Shown here one piece after another: positions 42,040-50,591 of a stretch of DNA of 64,000 bases. The stretch spans positions 95,838-159,837 of the forward strand of contig JAJECP010000015.1 of assembly GCA_022821985.1 (NCBI GenBank), read 5' to 3'. The notes under the pieces were generated by a model, which had not been told where the DNA came from, did no database searches, and was given only the letters and a program-made list of their open reading frames with translations. The translations under genes and the position numbers were made by a program. This DNA is from Acidimicrobiia bacterium (GTDB lineage: Bacteria; Actinomycetota; Acidimicrobiia; Acidimicrobiales; Poriferisodalaceae). The first letter of the stretch is position 1. Each line of letters starts with the position of its first letter.

Positions 42040-43842
42040 ATGACATTGCTTCATGCGCAGGGGCGAGCGCGGGGCTCATCCCGCTCGTTGAACTCTTCAG
42101 GGACGCGGTTCTTCCGCGGCTGGCGGCTGGTGACAGCAACGCTGGCTGTGCTGCTGCTGATGGCGGCGTGCGGCAGTGACACGTCCGCCGACGAATCGGC
42201 ACCCGACGAACCTGCATCCGAGTCTGCGACCACTCTCGCGCCCGACAGCGGGGAAAGTTCCAGCGGCGGCACGCTGGTGCTTGCGGTCGAGCAATGGCCC
42301 GAGTGCATCAACCCCGTCACCTCGTGTACCAATGCCACCTGGACGATCTGGTCGGTGCTGATCCACTACCTGCCCAGGCTCATGGAGCTCGACCAGAGCA
42401 ACACGTATGTCGCGTCGTCGTTGCTGGTCGAGGAACCGACGGTTGCGAACGGCGGCCTCGTCACCGCAGACGACGGCACCTTCACGCTCACCTACCGGCT
42501 GAACCCCGACGCGACCTGGAGCGATGGCGAGCCCATCACCAGCACAGATGTCTGGTTCAGCTGGCGCGCCGGGCTCGACACCACGGGCACGCTCAGCACC
42601 ATCGGTCTGGATCTCATCACCGAGATTGACCATTCCGATCCGCATACGGCCGTCATCACGTTCAGCGAGCCGTACGCGCCGTGGCCGACGCTGTTCGGCG
42701 GCTTGCTGCCGGCGCACGAGCTGGGTCCCGACACCGATATCGCCGACAAGTGGAACGACGAGATCACCGTCTCGGGTGGGCCGTGGATCCAAGAAGAATG
42801 GAATCAGGAGCAGCACATCCTGGTGCCCAATCGCACGTACTGGGACACCGAGCGCATCCCGCTGGTGGACCGTGTGGTGATGGTGCCCCGCGAGGACACC
42901 GACTCCCAACTGCTAGCCCTGCAGACCGGCGAAGCCATGGCCGCCTTCCCCCAGCCGTTCCCCGGTGCCCGGGAGCGGATCACCGGCGATCTGACCTATG
43001 AAGTCGCCGAGGGCACCTACATGGAGGGCCTCTGGATCAACCAGGACGCGCCCGACCGCCGCTTCGACATGACACGCAACGTCCGCCAAGCCGTCGCCTA
43101 CGCCCTTGATCGCGAACGCATCGCGGAAATAGCGCTGGGCACGATCACTGCTGACCCGCCGGTCTTGCAATGCGCTGGCTGGAACCCCGGTTTCGGTCCC
43201 TGGTGCCAAGACGACTTCGCTCACTACACGCAAGATGAGGCCAAGGTCGCCGAGCTGCTTGAGGCCGAGGGCTGGACCCGTCCAGATCCCGACGGTCTGT
43301 GGGTGAATGCCGACGGCGAGGAGCTGGTGCTGCAGTGGAACACCGTCGCCGGCAACAAGCGGCGTGAGGATGTGCAAGCGCTGGTGGTGGAGATGACGGC
43401 ACCGCTGGGCATCGGCTGGGAGATCATCAACTACGACCCGGGCGAGCTGTTCCAGAACCGGTTGCCGGCGCTGAACTTCGGTCCGGTGGCGCTGTACGCC
43501 AACAGCACCAACCCCGATCCATCGGTGGCACCCCTGTACGACATCGACGGCGTGCCCACCGAGGAGAACGAGAGGAAAGGGCAGAACTTCACTGCCTACC
43601 GCAGCCAAGCGGCCAGTGACCTAGCGTTCGCCATCGATGCCGAAGTCGATCCAGCTGTGCGACTTGAACTCGTGCACGAACTCAGTGCGATCCTGGCCGA
43701 CGACGTGCCGTGGATCCCGCTGTACATGCTGCCCAACATGATCATCTGGGACACGACTGCTGTGTCGGGACCGGGTGCATATGTGTCGAGTCCTTACGGC
43801 GGATTCTTCGACATGTTCGACTGGACCGTGCAGGCCGAATGA
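42040..43842 (+). CDS. ABC transporter substrate-binding lipoprotein, family 5 (peptide/nickel type)
   Basis: 600 residues from the ATG at 42040. Signal peptide over about 25-46 ends in a lipobox LLLMAACGSD, so the mature protein should be lipid-anchored outside the membrane. A Ser/Glu/Ala-rich spacer follows. The SBP_bac_5 fold shows LVLAVEQWPECINP, FTLTYRLNPDATWSDGEPITSTDVWFSW, GPWIQEEWNQEQHILVPN, MTRNVRQAVAYALDRERIAE. The ligand is unknown: oligopeptides, opines or glycosides are all possible in this family. Two permease genes follow after 37 bases; no ATPase gene is attached. Confidence 0.9.
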   Translation: MTLLHAQGRARGSSRSLNSSGTRFFRGWRLVTATLAVLLLMAACGSDTSADESAPDEPASESATTLAPDSGESSSGGTLVLAVEQWPECINPVTSCTNATWTIWSVLIHYLPRLMELDQSNTYVASSLLVEEPTVANGGLVTADDGTFTLTYRLNPDATWSDGEPITSTDVWFSWRAGLDTTGTLSTIGLDLITEIDHSDPHTAVITFSEPYAPWPTLFGGLLPAHELGPDTDIADKWNDEITVSGGPWIQEEWNQEQHILVPNRTYWDTERIPLVDRVVMVPREDTDSQLLALQTGEAMAAFPQPFPGARERITGDLTYEVAEGTYMEGLWINQDAPDRRFDMTRNVRQAVAYALDRERIAEIALGTITADPPVLQCAGWNPGFGPWCQDDFAHYTQDEAKVAELLEAEGWTRPDPDGLWVNADGEELVLQWNTVAGNKRREDVQALVVEMTAPLGIGWEIINYDPGELFQNRLPALNFGPVALYANSTNPDPSVAPLYDIDGVPTEENERKGQNFTAYRSQAASDLAFAIDAEVDPAVRLELVHELSAILADDVPWIPLYMLPNMIIWDTTAVSGPGAYVSSPYGGFFDMFDWTVQAE

Positions 43843-43879
43843 ACCGATAGCCCAGGCCCAGGCTGGCAGGCTCAGCATC

Positions 43880-44866
43880 GTGGCGCGCTACGTGCTGACA
43901 CGGTTCGCGACGACGGTCCCGATCCTGCTGGCGATCTCGCTTGCCGTGTTCTGGGGCGCCAATCAGGTGGCGGATCCGACGGTCAGCCTCACGTTGAATC
44001 CGCGCATCGCGCCCGAGGCCTTGGCCGAGTACCGCGACCACCTCGGACTCGGCGAGCCGCTCATGAGCAGATACCTGGGTTGGCTGGCCAACTTTGTCCA
44101 GGGCGATCTGGGCACGTCGCTGGTGCAGAACGGCGCAGATGTCTGGCCAATCGTGCGAACGGCCGTGGCCAACACGCTGGTGCTGATCGTCATTGCAGTG
44201 GCGCTATCACTCGCAGTGGGCATCACGATCGGCGCTGTGTCGGCGATTCGACGCGGCTCGCTCGCCGACAACGCAGCGACCTTGGTGTCGTTCGTGGGCA
44301 TCTCCACGCCAGTGTTCTGGCTTGGCCTGATGCTGCAGCTTTTCTTCGGCCTCTACCTGGCGAACTGGCTGGGCATAGCGCCGCCGCTGCTTCCGACAGC
44401 CGGGTTGTACTCGCCGGGCCAGCAGGGATTCGACCTCGTCGATCGAGCGCGCCATCTCGCACTGCCTGTGCTAGCGCTCTCATGGCAGCTGGTCGCCGTC
44501 TACAGCCGCTACATGCGGGCGAGCCTGCTCGATGTCATGAGTTCGGACCACATCCGCGCCGCCCGCGGGCGGGGTCTGCCCGAGCGCACCGTGGTGATCC
44601 GCCACGGGGTGCGAAATGCGCTGATCCCAGTGTCCACGCAGGCCGCCACTGATGCGGGGCAGCTTGTCGGCGGGCTCATCGTGACTGAGCAGGTGTTCCA
44701 GTACCCGGGCATGGGCCGGCTGTTCTTGGATGCCCTGTTCGGCGGCGACTATCCCGTCCTGCTGGCCTCGGTGATGATCACCGCGACGGCGGTGTTCGCC
44801 ATCAACCTCGCCGCCGACCTGTTCTACGGCGTGCTCGATCCCAGGATTCGGCGTGGCACCCGCTGA
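43880..44866 (+). CDS. ABC transporter permease, DppB/OppB type
   Basis: 328 residues from GTG 43880, chosen because the family N-terminus VARYVLTRFATTVPILLAISLAVFW begins there. About six membrane helices. The coupling (EAA) loop reads MRASLLDVMSSDHIRAARGRGLPERTV, the ATPase contact. GDLGTSLVQNG and QVFQYPGMGRLF are typical of DppB. It overlaps the next permease gene by 14 bases. The cytoplasmic ATPases must be encoded elsewhere. Confidence 0.9.
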   Translation: MARYVLTRFATTVPILLAISLAVFWGANQVADPTVSLTLNPRIAPEALAEYRDHLGLGEPLMSRYLGWLANFVQGDLGTSLVQNGADVWPIVRTAVANTLVLIVIAVALSLAVGITIGAVSAIRRGSLADNAATLVSFVGISTPVFWLGLMLQLFFGLYLANWLGIAPPLLPTAGLYSPGQQGFDLVDRARHLALPVLALSWQLVAVYSRYMRASLLDVMSSDHIRAARGRGLPERTVVIRHGVRNALIPVSTQAATDAGQLVGGLIVTEQVFQYPGMGRLFLDALFGGDYPVLLASVMITATAVFAINLAADLFYGVLDPRIRRGTR

Positions 44867-45779
44867 GGCCGTACTCGCAGAACGGCCCATGGAGGTGGTT
44901 TGGCGAAGATTCGCCAGCCGACGGCTATCGATCGTTGCGCTTGCGGCGCTGGTGATCATCAGCGCTGCGGTGGCTGGTGCCGACGTCATCGCGCCCTACG
45001 AATTGGGGCAGCAGAACTTGAACCGTGTGCTTGCGCCACCCGGACGCGATTTCCTGCTCGGTACCGACACCCTGGGCCGTGACACGCTGAGCCAGGTGCT
45101 GTTCGGCGGACGTATCTCGCTTGCTATCGGCTTATCGGTGGCGTCAATTGCGTCGGTGTTCGGCACGTTTGTCGGCCTCGTGGCCGGGTATCAGGGCGGA
45201 CGGATTGATGCTGTGCTGATGCGCTTCACCGACACGCTGCTAGCGCTGCCACTGCTGATGATGATCGTGCTGCTGGCTCGCATCCTCGGCGATAGTCCCG
45301 CCGATGTCATCTTGGTCCTGTCGGTGCTGGGATGGATGCCGCTGGCTCGCATCATTCGTGCCAAGACGCTGGCATTGCGGGAGCAGGAGTTCATCGTGGC
45401 CGCACGCTCCATGGGCGCGGGCAGTGCACGGATCATGTTCCGTCACTTGCTGCCGAATCTGATCGGCGAGATCTCTGTGGCGGTATCGCTCGCGGTGGCG
45501 GGAGCGATCCTGGCGGAGTCGGTGCTCAGCTTTCTGGGGTTGGGTGTCAGTGCAGCCCATACGCCCACGTGGGGAAACATGATCGGGGGCAACGAGGGGT
45601 TCATGACAGTCGAGCCGTGGCTCGTGTGGGCACCCGGACTGGCCATCGTGGTGACCGTTCTGGCGGTGAATTACATCGGTGACGGGCTGCGCGACGCCTT
45701 CGATGTACGCAGCGATGGGCGTGAACGCCAGCCGCATCGACTCTCATCGCGGGGTGCAAGTACCGGGTCGCGCCGATAG
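44853..45779 (+). CDS. ABC transporter permease, DppC/OppC type
   Basis: 308 residues from GTG 44853. N-terminal segment then LLGTDTLGRDTLSQVLFGGRISLAIG, the hallmark of DppC proteins. The coupling loop is RAKTLALREQEFIVAARSMGAGSARIM. Ends with TWGNMIGGNEGF and a basic C-terminal tail. Heterodimer with the preceding permease. The operon stops here: the next gene is HU, so DppD/DppF-like ATPases are missing from the locus. Confidence 0.9.
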   Translation: MAPAEAVLAERPMEVVWRRFASRRLSIVALAALVIISAAVAGADVIAPYELGQQNLNRVLAPPGRDFLLGTDTLGRDTLSQVLFGGRISLAIGLSVASIASVFGTFVGLVAGYQGGRIDAVLMRFTDTLLALPLLMMIVLLARILGDSPADVILVLSVLGWMPLARIIRAKTLALREQEFIVAARSMGAGSARIMFRHLLPNLIGEISVAVSLAVAGAILAESVLSFLGLGVSAAHTPTWGNMIGGNEGFMTVEPWLVWAPGLAIVVTVLAVNYIGDGLRDAFDVRSDGRERQPHRLSSRGASTGSRR

Positions 45780-45802
45780 ACAGCGGGCCGCAATTCCACC
45801 AC

Positions 45803-45831
45803 TTGAGGGCTTTTGTGTGCTGAGGTGGTAC
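45803..45831 (+). promoter_or_regulatory. Possible promoter of the HU gene
   Basis: TTGAGG (45803-45808) and TGGTAC (45826-45831) are 17 bases apart. The -35 is fair and the -10 poor. Transcription would start near 45839, about 22 bases before the GTG. Confidence 0.28.
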
Positions 45832-45860
45832 CCCGAATCGTTTCAGAGAGGAACTGGACT

Positions 45861-46139
45861 GTGGCGAACAAGGCAGAGACCATCAAGGCAGTAGCCGCCG
45901 AGGCCGGTGTGACTGCGAGCGACGCAGAGCGGACGCTGTCAGCGTTCTTCGATCTCGTTGCGGCCGAAGTGAAGGCCGGCGGCAAAGTGACCTGGCCGGG
46001 ATTCGGCTCGTTCTCCATGTCTGAGCGTGGTGCCCGCATGGGCCGCAACCCGCAGACCGGCGAGTCCATCCAGATCGGTCCGAGCCGGTCGCTGAAGCTG
46101 GCAACCGCTGCAGCCATGAAAAAGCAGCTGATGAGCTGA
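45861..46139 (+). CDS. hup: HU-family histone-like DNA-binding protein
   Basis: 92 residues from GTG 45861, with GAGAGG about 9 bases upstream. Full HU/IHF fold: VANKAETIKAVAAEAGVTAS, then GGKVTWPGFGSFSMSERGARMGRNPQTGESIQI with the DNA-intercalating arm, and a C-terminal helix ATAAAMKKQL. It lacks the Lys/Ala-rich tail of mycobacterial HupB. It binds and bends DNA without strong sequence preference as a dimer. Monocistronic; the convergent MFS gene shares a terminator-like hairpin with it. Confidence 0.93.
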   Translation: MANKAETIKAVAAEAGVTASDAERTLSAFFDLVAAEVKAGGKVTWPGFGSFSMSERGARMGRNPQTGESIQIGPSRSLKLATAAAMKKQLMS

Positions 46140-46155
46140 GCTGACGCTCAGCTCA
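46132..46155. terminator. Bidirectional terminator-like hairpin between HU and MFS genes
   Basis: Perfect 9-bp inverted repeat TGAGCTGAG / CTCAGCTCA with a 6-base loop. It covers both stop codons of the convergent genes. No T-run on either side, so it may stop polymerase with Rho or protect 3' ends. Confidence 0.55.
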
Positions 46156-47431
46156 ACGGCGCCGGCTGTGGCGCCACACCATCCCTGCGGCGCATCGTCG
46201 CCATGCAGATGCATGCAGTGAGGGCCAGTGCAGCGATGACCCCATAGGTCGCGCTGAAGCTGCCCGTCCGGTCGGCGAGCCAGCCGCTCGCGGCAGGTCC
46301 GATGACCGACGCGGGTCCATAGAACATCGTCATCGAGCCGAGCACCGCGGCGAATGTGCGGTCGGATACGTGATCGCTCACGAACGTCGCGGTGAGCGAC
46401 GGGAATGAGAATGACGCTGCGCCGAAGACCACCACTGCGACGATGATCGCCGCGCCGGGCGCACGCGTCGTCAGGACCACGGCAGCACCGGCGCTCAAGG
46501 CCATGACCGTGGCCATGGTCAAGGGTCGCCCGATCCGATCGCTGAGCCGTCCAAAGGCCAGCGCTCCCACAATCGAACCCGCGCCCATCCACGAGAACAT
46601 GAGCGTCGCGGCGGTGCGGCTGAATTCGTGATCGCCCTCCAGCGCTCGCCCCAAGAAGTTCGCGAACGAGGACGTCATGTAGGCGAATGCCATGTACGCC
46701 GCGACCGCGCGTTTCCACCCGTGAATCCGGAACAGTGTCCCGAAGCCGCCGGCACCGGCCACTCGCTCGGTGCGTCGAGCTCGGACGAAGACCGACAAGG
46801 CCGCGAGCAGCACCACCGACAGCGCAGCCTGGGCCACCCAGACGGGCCGCCAGAGCGCATCGTCGGCTGCAATGCTGCGCAGGGCAGCGGTAGCGATGGG
46901 CACGCCGATGAGCGCGGCGCCCATAGTGGCGGTGAGCGTGCCGAGCGCGGCACCGCGGCGGCTCGCCGGCACACCTTCGCTGGCGATCACTGGTGCCGTG
47001 AGCCAGATGCCGCCGCCGCCGAGGCCGGCCATTGCAGTCCCGATCACCACGGCTGCCGGGCCCGACGCCGTGCCGATCACCGCAAGGCCCACGGTGGAAG
47101 TGACGATGCCGGCGCGCAGCAGGGTGAACGGTTCGATTCGGCCGGCAGTGAATGTGACGATGATCACTCCGGTGAAGTAGGCGCCCATGTTGGCCGAGCC
47201 GAGCGCGCCGATGAGCGTGTCGCTGAGGTCGAGATCGTCTGCCATGGCGGGCACCAGCACCCCGACTGTGGCCCGGCCGAAGACATGTGACACCACACCC
47301 GACAGCGCCACCAGCACGACCCGTCCCCAGCGGACGCGCTCGCGCCGGGTGCGCCCGACCTCGCTGGGTGCCGCTGCGCTAGATGCGGCCTGGCCCGAAG
47401 TGACCTTGAATACGTCGGGCAGGCGGCCCAT
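46148..47431 (-). CDS. MFS transporter
   Basis: 427 residues from the ATG at 47431, 17 bases after the P450 stop; an upstream ATG at 47518 would overlap the P450 gene by 70 bases and gives a non-hydrophobic extension. About 12 membrane helices. The loop 2-3 motif A is weak (VTFTAGRIEPFTLLRAG); the loop 8-9 repeat, FGRLSDRIGRPLTMATV, is good. Resembles drug/metabolite-proton antiporters and CynX-like carriers. Downstream of the P450, so it may import a P450 substrate or export its product. Confidence 0.85.
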   Translation of the reverse strand: MGRLPDVFKVTSGQAASSAAAPSEVGRTRRERVRWGRVVLVALSGVVSHVFGRATVGVLVPAMADDLDLSDTLIGALGSANMGAYFTGVIIVTFTAGRIEPFTLLRAGIVTSTVGLAVIGTASGPAAVVIGTAMAGLGGGGIWLTAPVIASEGVPASRRGAALGTLTATMGAALIGVPIATAALRSIAADDALWRPVWVAQAALSVVLLAALSVFVRARRTERVAGAGGFGTLFRIHGWKRAVAAYMAFAYMTSSFANFLGRALEGDHEFSRTAATLMFSWMGAGSIVGALAFGRLSDRIGRPLTMATVMALSAGAAVVLTTRAPGAAIIVAVVVFGAASFSFPSLTATFVSDHVSDRTFAAVLGSMTMFYGPASVIGPAASGWLADRTGSFSATYGVIAALALTACICMATMRRRDGVAPQPAPLS

Positions 47432-47448
47432 CTGCGCGGTGACGGGGT

Positions 47449-48666
47449 TCAGTGCCCCGGCGTGAACCTGATCGGCAGCGTCGATGGCCCCCAGATGCCG
47501 TTGGACACAGGTTTCCATTCCACGTCGCCGTCGAGACGCAAGTCCGGCATTCGCTTCGCGACGGCCTTGAGGGCCTCCTGCAGCTCGGCTCGTGCCAGGA
47601 ATGCGCCGAGGCAGTAGTGGATGCCGCTGCCGAAGGTCATGTGCGGCGCACTCGACCGGCGCGTGATGTCGAAGCGCAGCGGCTGATCGAACTGCGTCTC
47701 GTCATGGTTGGCGGCGGTGAAGCTGGGGAAGATCAGCGTGCTGGCCGGGAACTCGATGTCGCGGTACACGAGATTTTCGCTGGCGTAGCGGGCGGTGCCC
47801 CGGATGGCGCCGAAGTGCCGCATGACTTCTTCGGCAGCCAAAGACGCGAGCGACGGCTCGTCGCGCAGCAGCCGGAGCTGGTCCCCGCAGCGGGCGAACA
47901 GCTCCACAGCGCAGGCGAGCTGATTGCGCGTGGTGTCGGTGCCGGCGAGCAGTACGGCGTTGGCCAGCGACTGCATCTCCTCGGTGCTCAGCCGGTCGCC
48001 TTCCTCCTCCGCGGCGATGAGGTCCGAGAGCAGGTCATCGCGAGGTTCGGCGCGCCGCTCGGCAATGAGCTTGGACATGTAGGCGCCCATCTCGTCCTGC
48101 GCGGCCATGATCGTGTGCAGGTCGCGAGCCAGGTTGCCGTTGAACACCCGGAAGATGTCGGTGGCGAGACGGCTGAACAGCTCCCAGTCGTCGCGGGGTG
48201 CGCCCAGCAGTTCGCAGATGATCGGGATGGGGTACGGCTCGCAGACCTCAGTGACGAAATCGCCGTGCCCGCGGGCACACAGCGGGTCGAGCAGCTCATC
48301 GATGACCTCGGCCATGAACGGGCGCAGCCGTTCGGCGGCCTTGGGAGTGAACGCCGGCCCGACGAGCCGGCGCAGTCGCTGGTGCTCGTCGCCCTCCATG
48401 CCCAGGATGTTCTGCCCGCTGCGGCGGTTCCACTCGGCGTCGTCGACGCCTTGCATCTGGGCGATGAGGCCGATGGCGCTGAACCAGCGCTTGTCGCGCA
48501 GCATGGCGGTCACGTCGGCGTGACGGGTGATGACGTAGCCCAGCGGCGTGCGTGCAATCCAGTTGCGCTCAGCGAGACCGATCAGCGCCTCTCGCCGCTC
48601 GTCCTCGCCTTCATCGCCCCCGAGACCGACCTCAGGCATGTCGACATCGGCTACAAGTGTGGCCAT
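47449..48666 (-). CDS. Cytochrome P450
   Basis: 405 residues, soluble bacterial type. I-helix oxygen-activation motif LLAGTDTTRNQL; K-helix ExxR as AAEEVMRHFGAIRGTARYA; heme-binding loop MTFGSGIHYCLGAFLARAEL with the Cys ligand. The N-terminus has no membrane anchor. It needs a ferredoxin and reductase, which are not next to it. A TAGGGT box is 6 bases before the ATG at 48666. It heads a minus-strand pair with the MFS gene and is divergent from the crotonase gene. Substrate unknown; steroid, terpenoid and fatty-acid oxidation are all known for similar enzymes. Confidence 0.92.
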   Translation of the reverse strand: MATLVADVDMPEVGLGGDEGEDERREALIGLAERNWIARTPLGYVITRHADVTAMLRDKRWFSAIGLIAQMQGVDDAEWNRRSGQNILGMEGDEHQRLRRLVGPAFTPKAAERLRPFMAEVIDELLDPLCARGHGDFVTEVCEPYPIPIICELLGAPRDDWELFSRLATDIFRVFNGNLARDLHTIMAAQDEMGAYMSKLIAERRAEPRDDLLSDLIAAEEEGDRLSTEEMQSLANAVLLAGTDTTRNQLACAVELFARCGDQLRLLRDEPSLASLAAEEVMRHFGAIRGTARYASENLVYRDIEFPASTLIFPSFTAANHDETQFDQPLRFDITRRSSAPHMTFGSGIHYCLGAFLARAELQEALKAVAKRMPDLRLDGDVEWKPVSNGIWGPSTLPIRFTPGH

Positions 48667-48672
48667 GGCCGC

Positions 48673-48678
48673 ACCCTA
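48673..48678 (-). promoter_or_regulatory. -10 box TAGGGT, leaderless start of the P450 gene
   Basis: TAnnnT hexamer on the minus strand, 6 bases before the ATG at 48666. The divergent crotonase has a matching box at 48800-48805. Confidence 0.48.
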
Positions 48679-48799
48679 ACCAGCCCGCCTGCGGCGCCGA
48701 ACAGAAGCCCCACGAGATCGGGTCGAGGCCGACGCTGGTGGTCGATGCCGAGGATGCGGGGGTGGGTACGAAGCTGAGCACAGCGCCGTTTGGCGGCCG

Positions 48800-48805
48800 T
48801 ACCAT
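48800..48805 (+). promoter_or_regulatory. -10 box TACCAT, leaderless start of the crotonase gene
   Basis: TAnnnT hexamer 7 bases before the ATG at 48813; no ribosome binding site, and no good -35 17 bases upstream. Confidence 0.5.
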
Positions 48806-48812
48806 TCGCCCG

Positions 48813-49535
48813 ATGAGCGAGACAACAGACAACGGGAGCGGGACGGTTGCGGCAGAGCGGCACGGCGACGTTCTGCTGGTGCGCGTGGATGACGGCAAGG
48901 CCAATGCCTTCTCGGTGCCGATGCTTGCGGCGCTCGATGCCCAGATCGACATTGCCGAGGCAGACGATGACATCGGGGCGATGGTCATCGCCGGCAATGA
49001 CCGGGCGTTCTTCGCGGGCTTCGATCTCAACGTGATCCGCGGCGGTGACCGTGCTGCGATCGGCGAGTTGGTCTCGGCGGGCGGCGCGATGGTGCGGCGT
49101 GCCTATGGCGCATCGGTGCCGGTGGTGGCGGCCTGCACCGGCCACGCGGTCGCCGCCGGCGCCTTGTTGCTGCTCGGCTGCGATCACCGCGTCGGACCCG
49201 ATGCGCCGGTCAAGATCGGCTTGAACGAAGTGGCGATCGCGCTGACGCTGCCCGACTGGGCCATGACCATCTCCAAGGAACGGCTGTCGCGCCGTCACCT
49301 GCAGCGCTGCGTGGCCAACGCACGCCTGCTCGACGGAAATGGAGCGGTCGAGGCCGGCTACCTGGACGAAGCCGTCAGCCCCGATGCCGTGGTGGATCGA
49401 GCGCTGGAGGTCGCCGCCGAGCTGTCGGAGACGCTCGATGCCGGCGCCTACGCCGGCACGGTGCGCGCGCTGCGCGGTGACGTTCTCGCGGCCATGGACG
49501 CTTCGGTTGAGCGGGATCGGGCTGCGGCGGCTTGA
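48813..49535 (+). CDS. Enoyl-CoA hydratase/isomerase (crotonase) family protein
   Basis: 240 residues from the ATG at 48813. The crotonase fold is evident: GDVLLVRVDDGKANAFSVPML, GNDRAFFAGFDLNV, which supplies the oxyanion hole, and VVAACTGHAVAAGALLLLGCDHRVG. Typical hydratases have Glu at two positions after these; here the matching places do not show a clear Glu pair, so isomerase, hydrolase or other crotonase chemistry is equally likely. First gene of the plus-strand run with the zinc-type reductase and the amidohydrolase. Confidence 0.85.
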   Translation: MSETTDNGSGTVAAERHGDVLLVRVDDGKANAFSVPMLAALDAQIDIAEADDDIGAMVIAGNDRAFFAGFDLNVIRGGDRAAIGELVSAGGAMVRRAYGASVPVVAACTGHAVAAGALLLLGCDHRVGPDAPVKIGLNEVAIALTLPDWAMTISKERLSRRHLQRCVANARLLDGNGAVEAGYLDEAVSPDAVVDRALEVAAELSETLDAGAYAGTVRALRGDVLAAMDASVERDRAAAA

Positions 49536-49571
49536 AACAGACATGACAGCCAGCAACATGGGGGCTCAGTG

Positions 49572-50591
49572 ATGAAGGCAATCGTCTTCGACGAGCACGG
49601 CGATATCGACGTGCTGGCGTACCGCGACATCGACACGCCTGAACTGCAACCCGGCGAAGTCCGGGTAGCGGTGCGGGCCTGCTCGCTCAACTACCACGAC
49701 GTGTTCACCCGCCGGGGCATGCCCGGTATCAAGGTGCCGCTGCCCGGCATTCCGGGCTGCGACGCCGCTGGGCAGGTCGCCGAGCTCGGACCCGACGTCG
49801 AAGGATGGGCGGCGGGCGACCGGGTGCTCGTGGACCCTGTGCGGTGGGACCGCGGCACCGGCAAGTTCTCGATGATCGGCGACACGCTGTGGGGTGCGTA
49901 TGCCGAGTACGTCGTGGTGGCGGCAAGCCAGCTGATCCCGCTGCCCGATGACGTCTCCTACGAGGACGCTTCGTGCCTGCCGGTGGCGTACGGCACGGCA
50001 CACCGGATGATGATCACCCGCGGCGAGGTCGGCCCCGATGACTCGGTGCTGATCCTGGGCGCCAGCGGGGGAGTGGGCACCAGCGCGCTGCTGATCTCGA
50101 AGATGCGCGGCGCCAAGGTGATCGCCGCCGCAGGAACCGACGAGAAGTGCCAGCGCCTCGCCGACCTCGGTGCCGACGAGACCATCAACTACTCCGAGGT
50201 CGACATCGCCCGGTACTGCCGCGAGCAGACAGGCGGCCTGTTCGGCGGGGGCGGCTACGACGTGGTGGTCAACTTCACTGGCGGCGACACTTGGGCCCGC
50301 TCGCTGCGATGCGTGCGCCAGGGCGGGCGCGTGCTCACCTGCGGTGCCACGGCTGGTTACGACCCGCAGACCGATCTGCGGTTCATCTGGACGGCCGAGA
50401 TGGACATCCGAGGCTCCAACGGCTGGCAGCGCAGCGATCTCGACGAGTTGCTGCGGATGGTGCAGACCCGCGAGCTGGTGCCGGTCATCGATTCGCTGGT
50501 GCCGCTGCCTGACGGCGTGGAAGCGCACCGGGCCATGGAGGAGCGTCGCTTCTTCGGCAAGATCGTCATCACCGCCGACGCGCCGGTCTGA
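49572..50591 (+). CDS. Medium-chain dehydrogenase/reductase (quinone oxidoreductase-like)
   Basis: 339 residues from the ATG at 49572 (a GTG codon precedes it). MDR fold: MKAIVFDEHGDIDVLAYRD, LPGIPGCDAAGQVAELGPDV and the NADPH loop ILGASGGVGTSALLISK. The catalytic zinc ligands of alcohol dehydrogenases are incomplete: the usual Cys is Ser/Asn (RACSLNYHD) and the His-Glu pair is changed, so this is probably a zinc-free enoyl- or quinone-type reductase. The amidohydrolase gene overlaps its stop by one base (TGATG). Confidence 0.87.
   Translation: MKAIVFDEHGDIDVLAYRDIDTPELQPGEVRVAVRACSLNYHDVFTRRGMPGIKVPLPGIPGCDAAGQVAELGPDVEGWAAGDRVLVDPVRWDRGTGKFSMIGDTLWGAYAEYVVVAASQLIPLPDDVSYEDASCLPVAYGTAHRMMITRGEVGPDDSVLILGASGGVGTSALLISKMRGAKVIAAAGTDEKCQRLADLGADETINYSEVDIARYCREQTGGLFGGGGYDVVVNFTGGDTWARSLRCVRQGGRVLTCGATAGYDPQTDLRFIWTAEMDIRGSNGWQRSDLDELLRMVQTRELVPVIDSLVPLPDGVEAHRAMEERRFFGKIVITADAPV

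Noticed and set aside
39543..42179. 878-codon open frame on the plus strand
   Set aside because: Antisense to CoA-transferase copy 3; high-GC codon bias keeps the frame open. Composition is His/Arg/Gln-rich with no motif.
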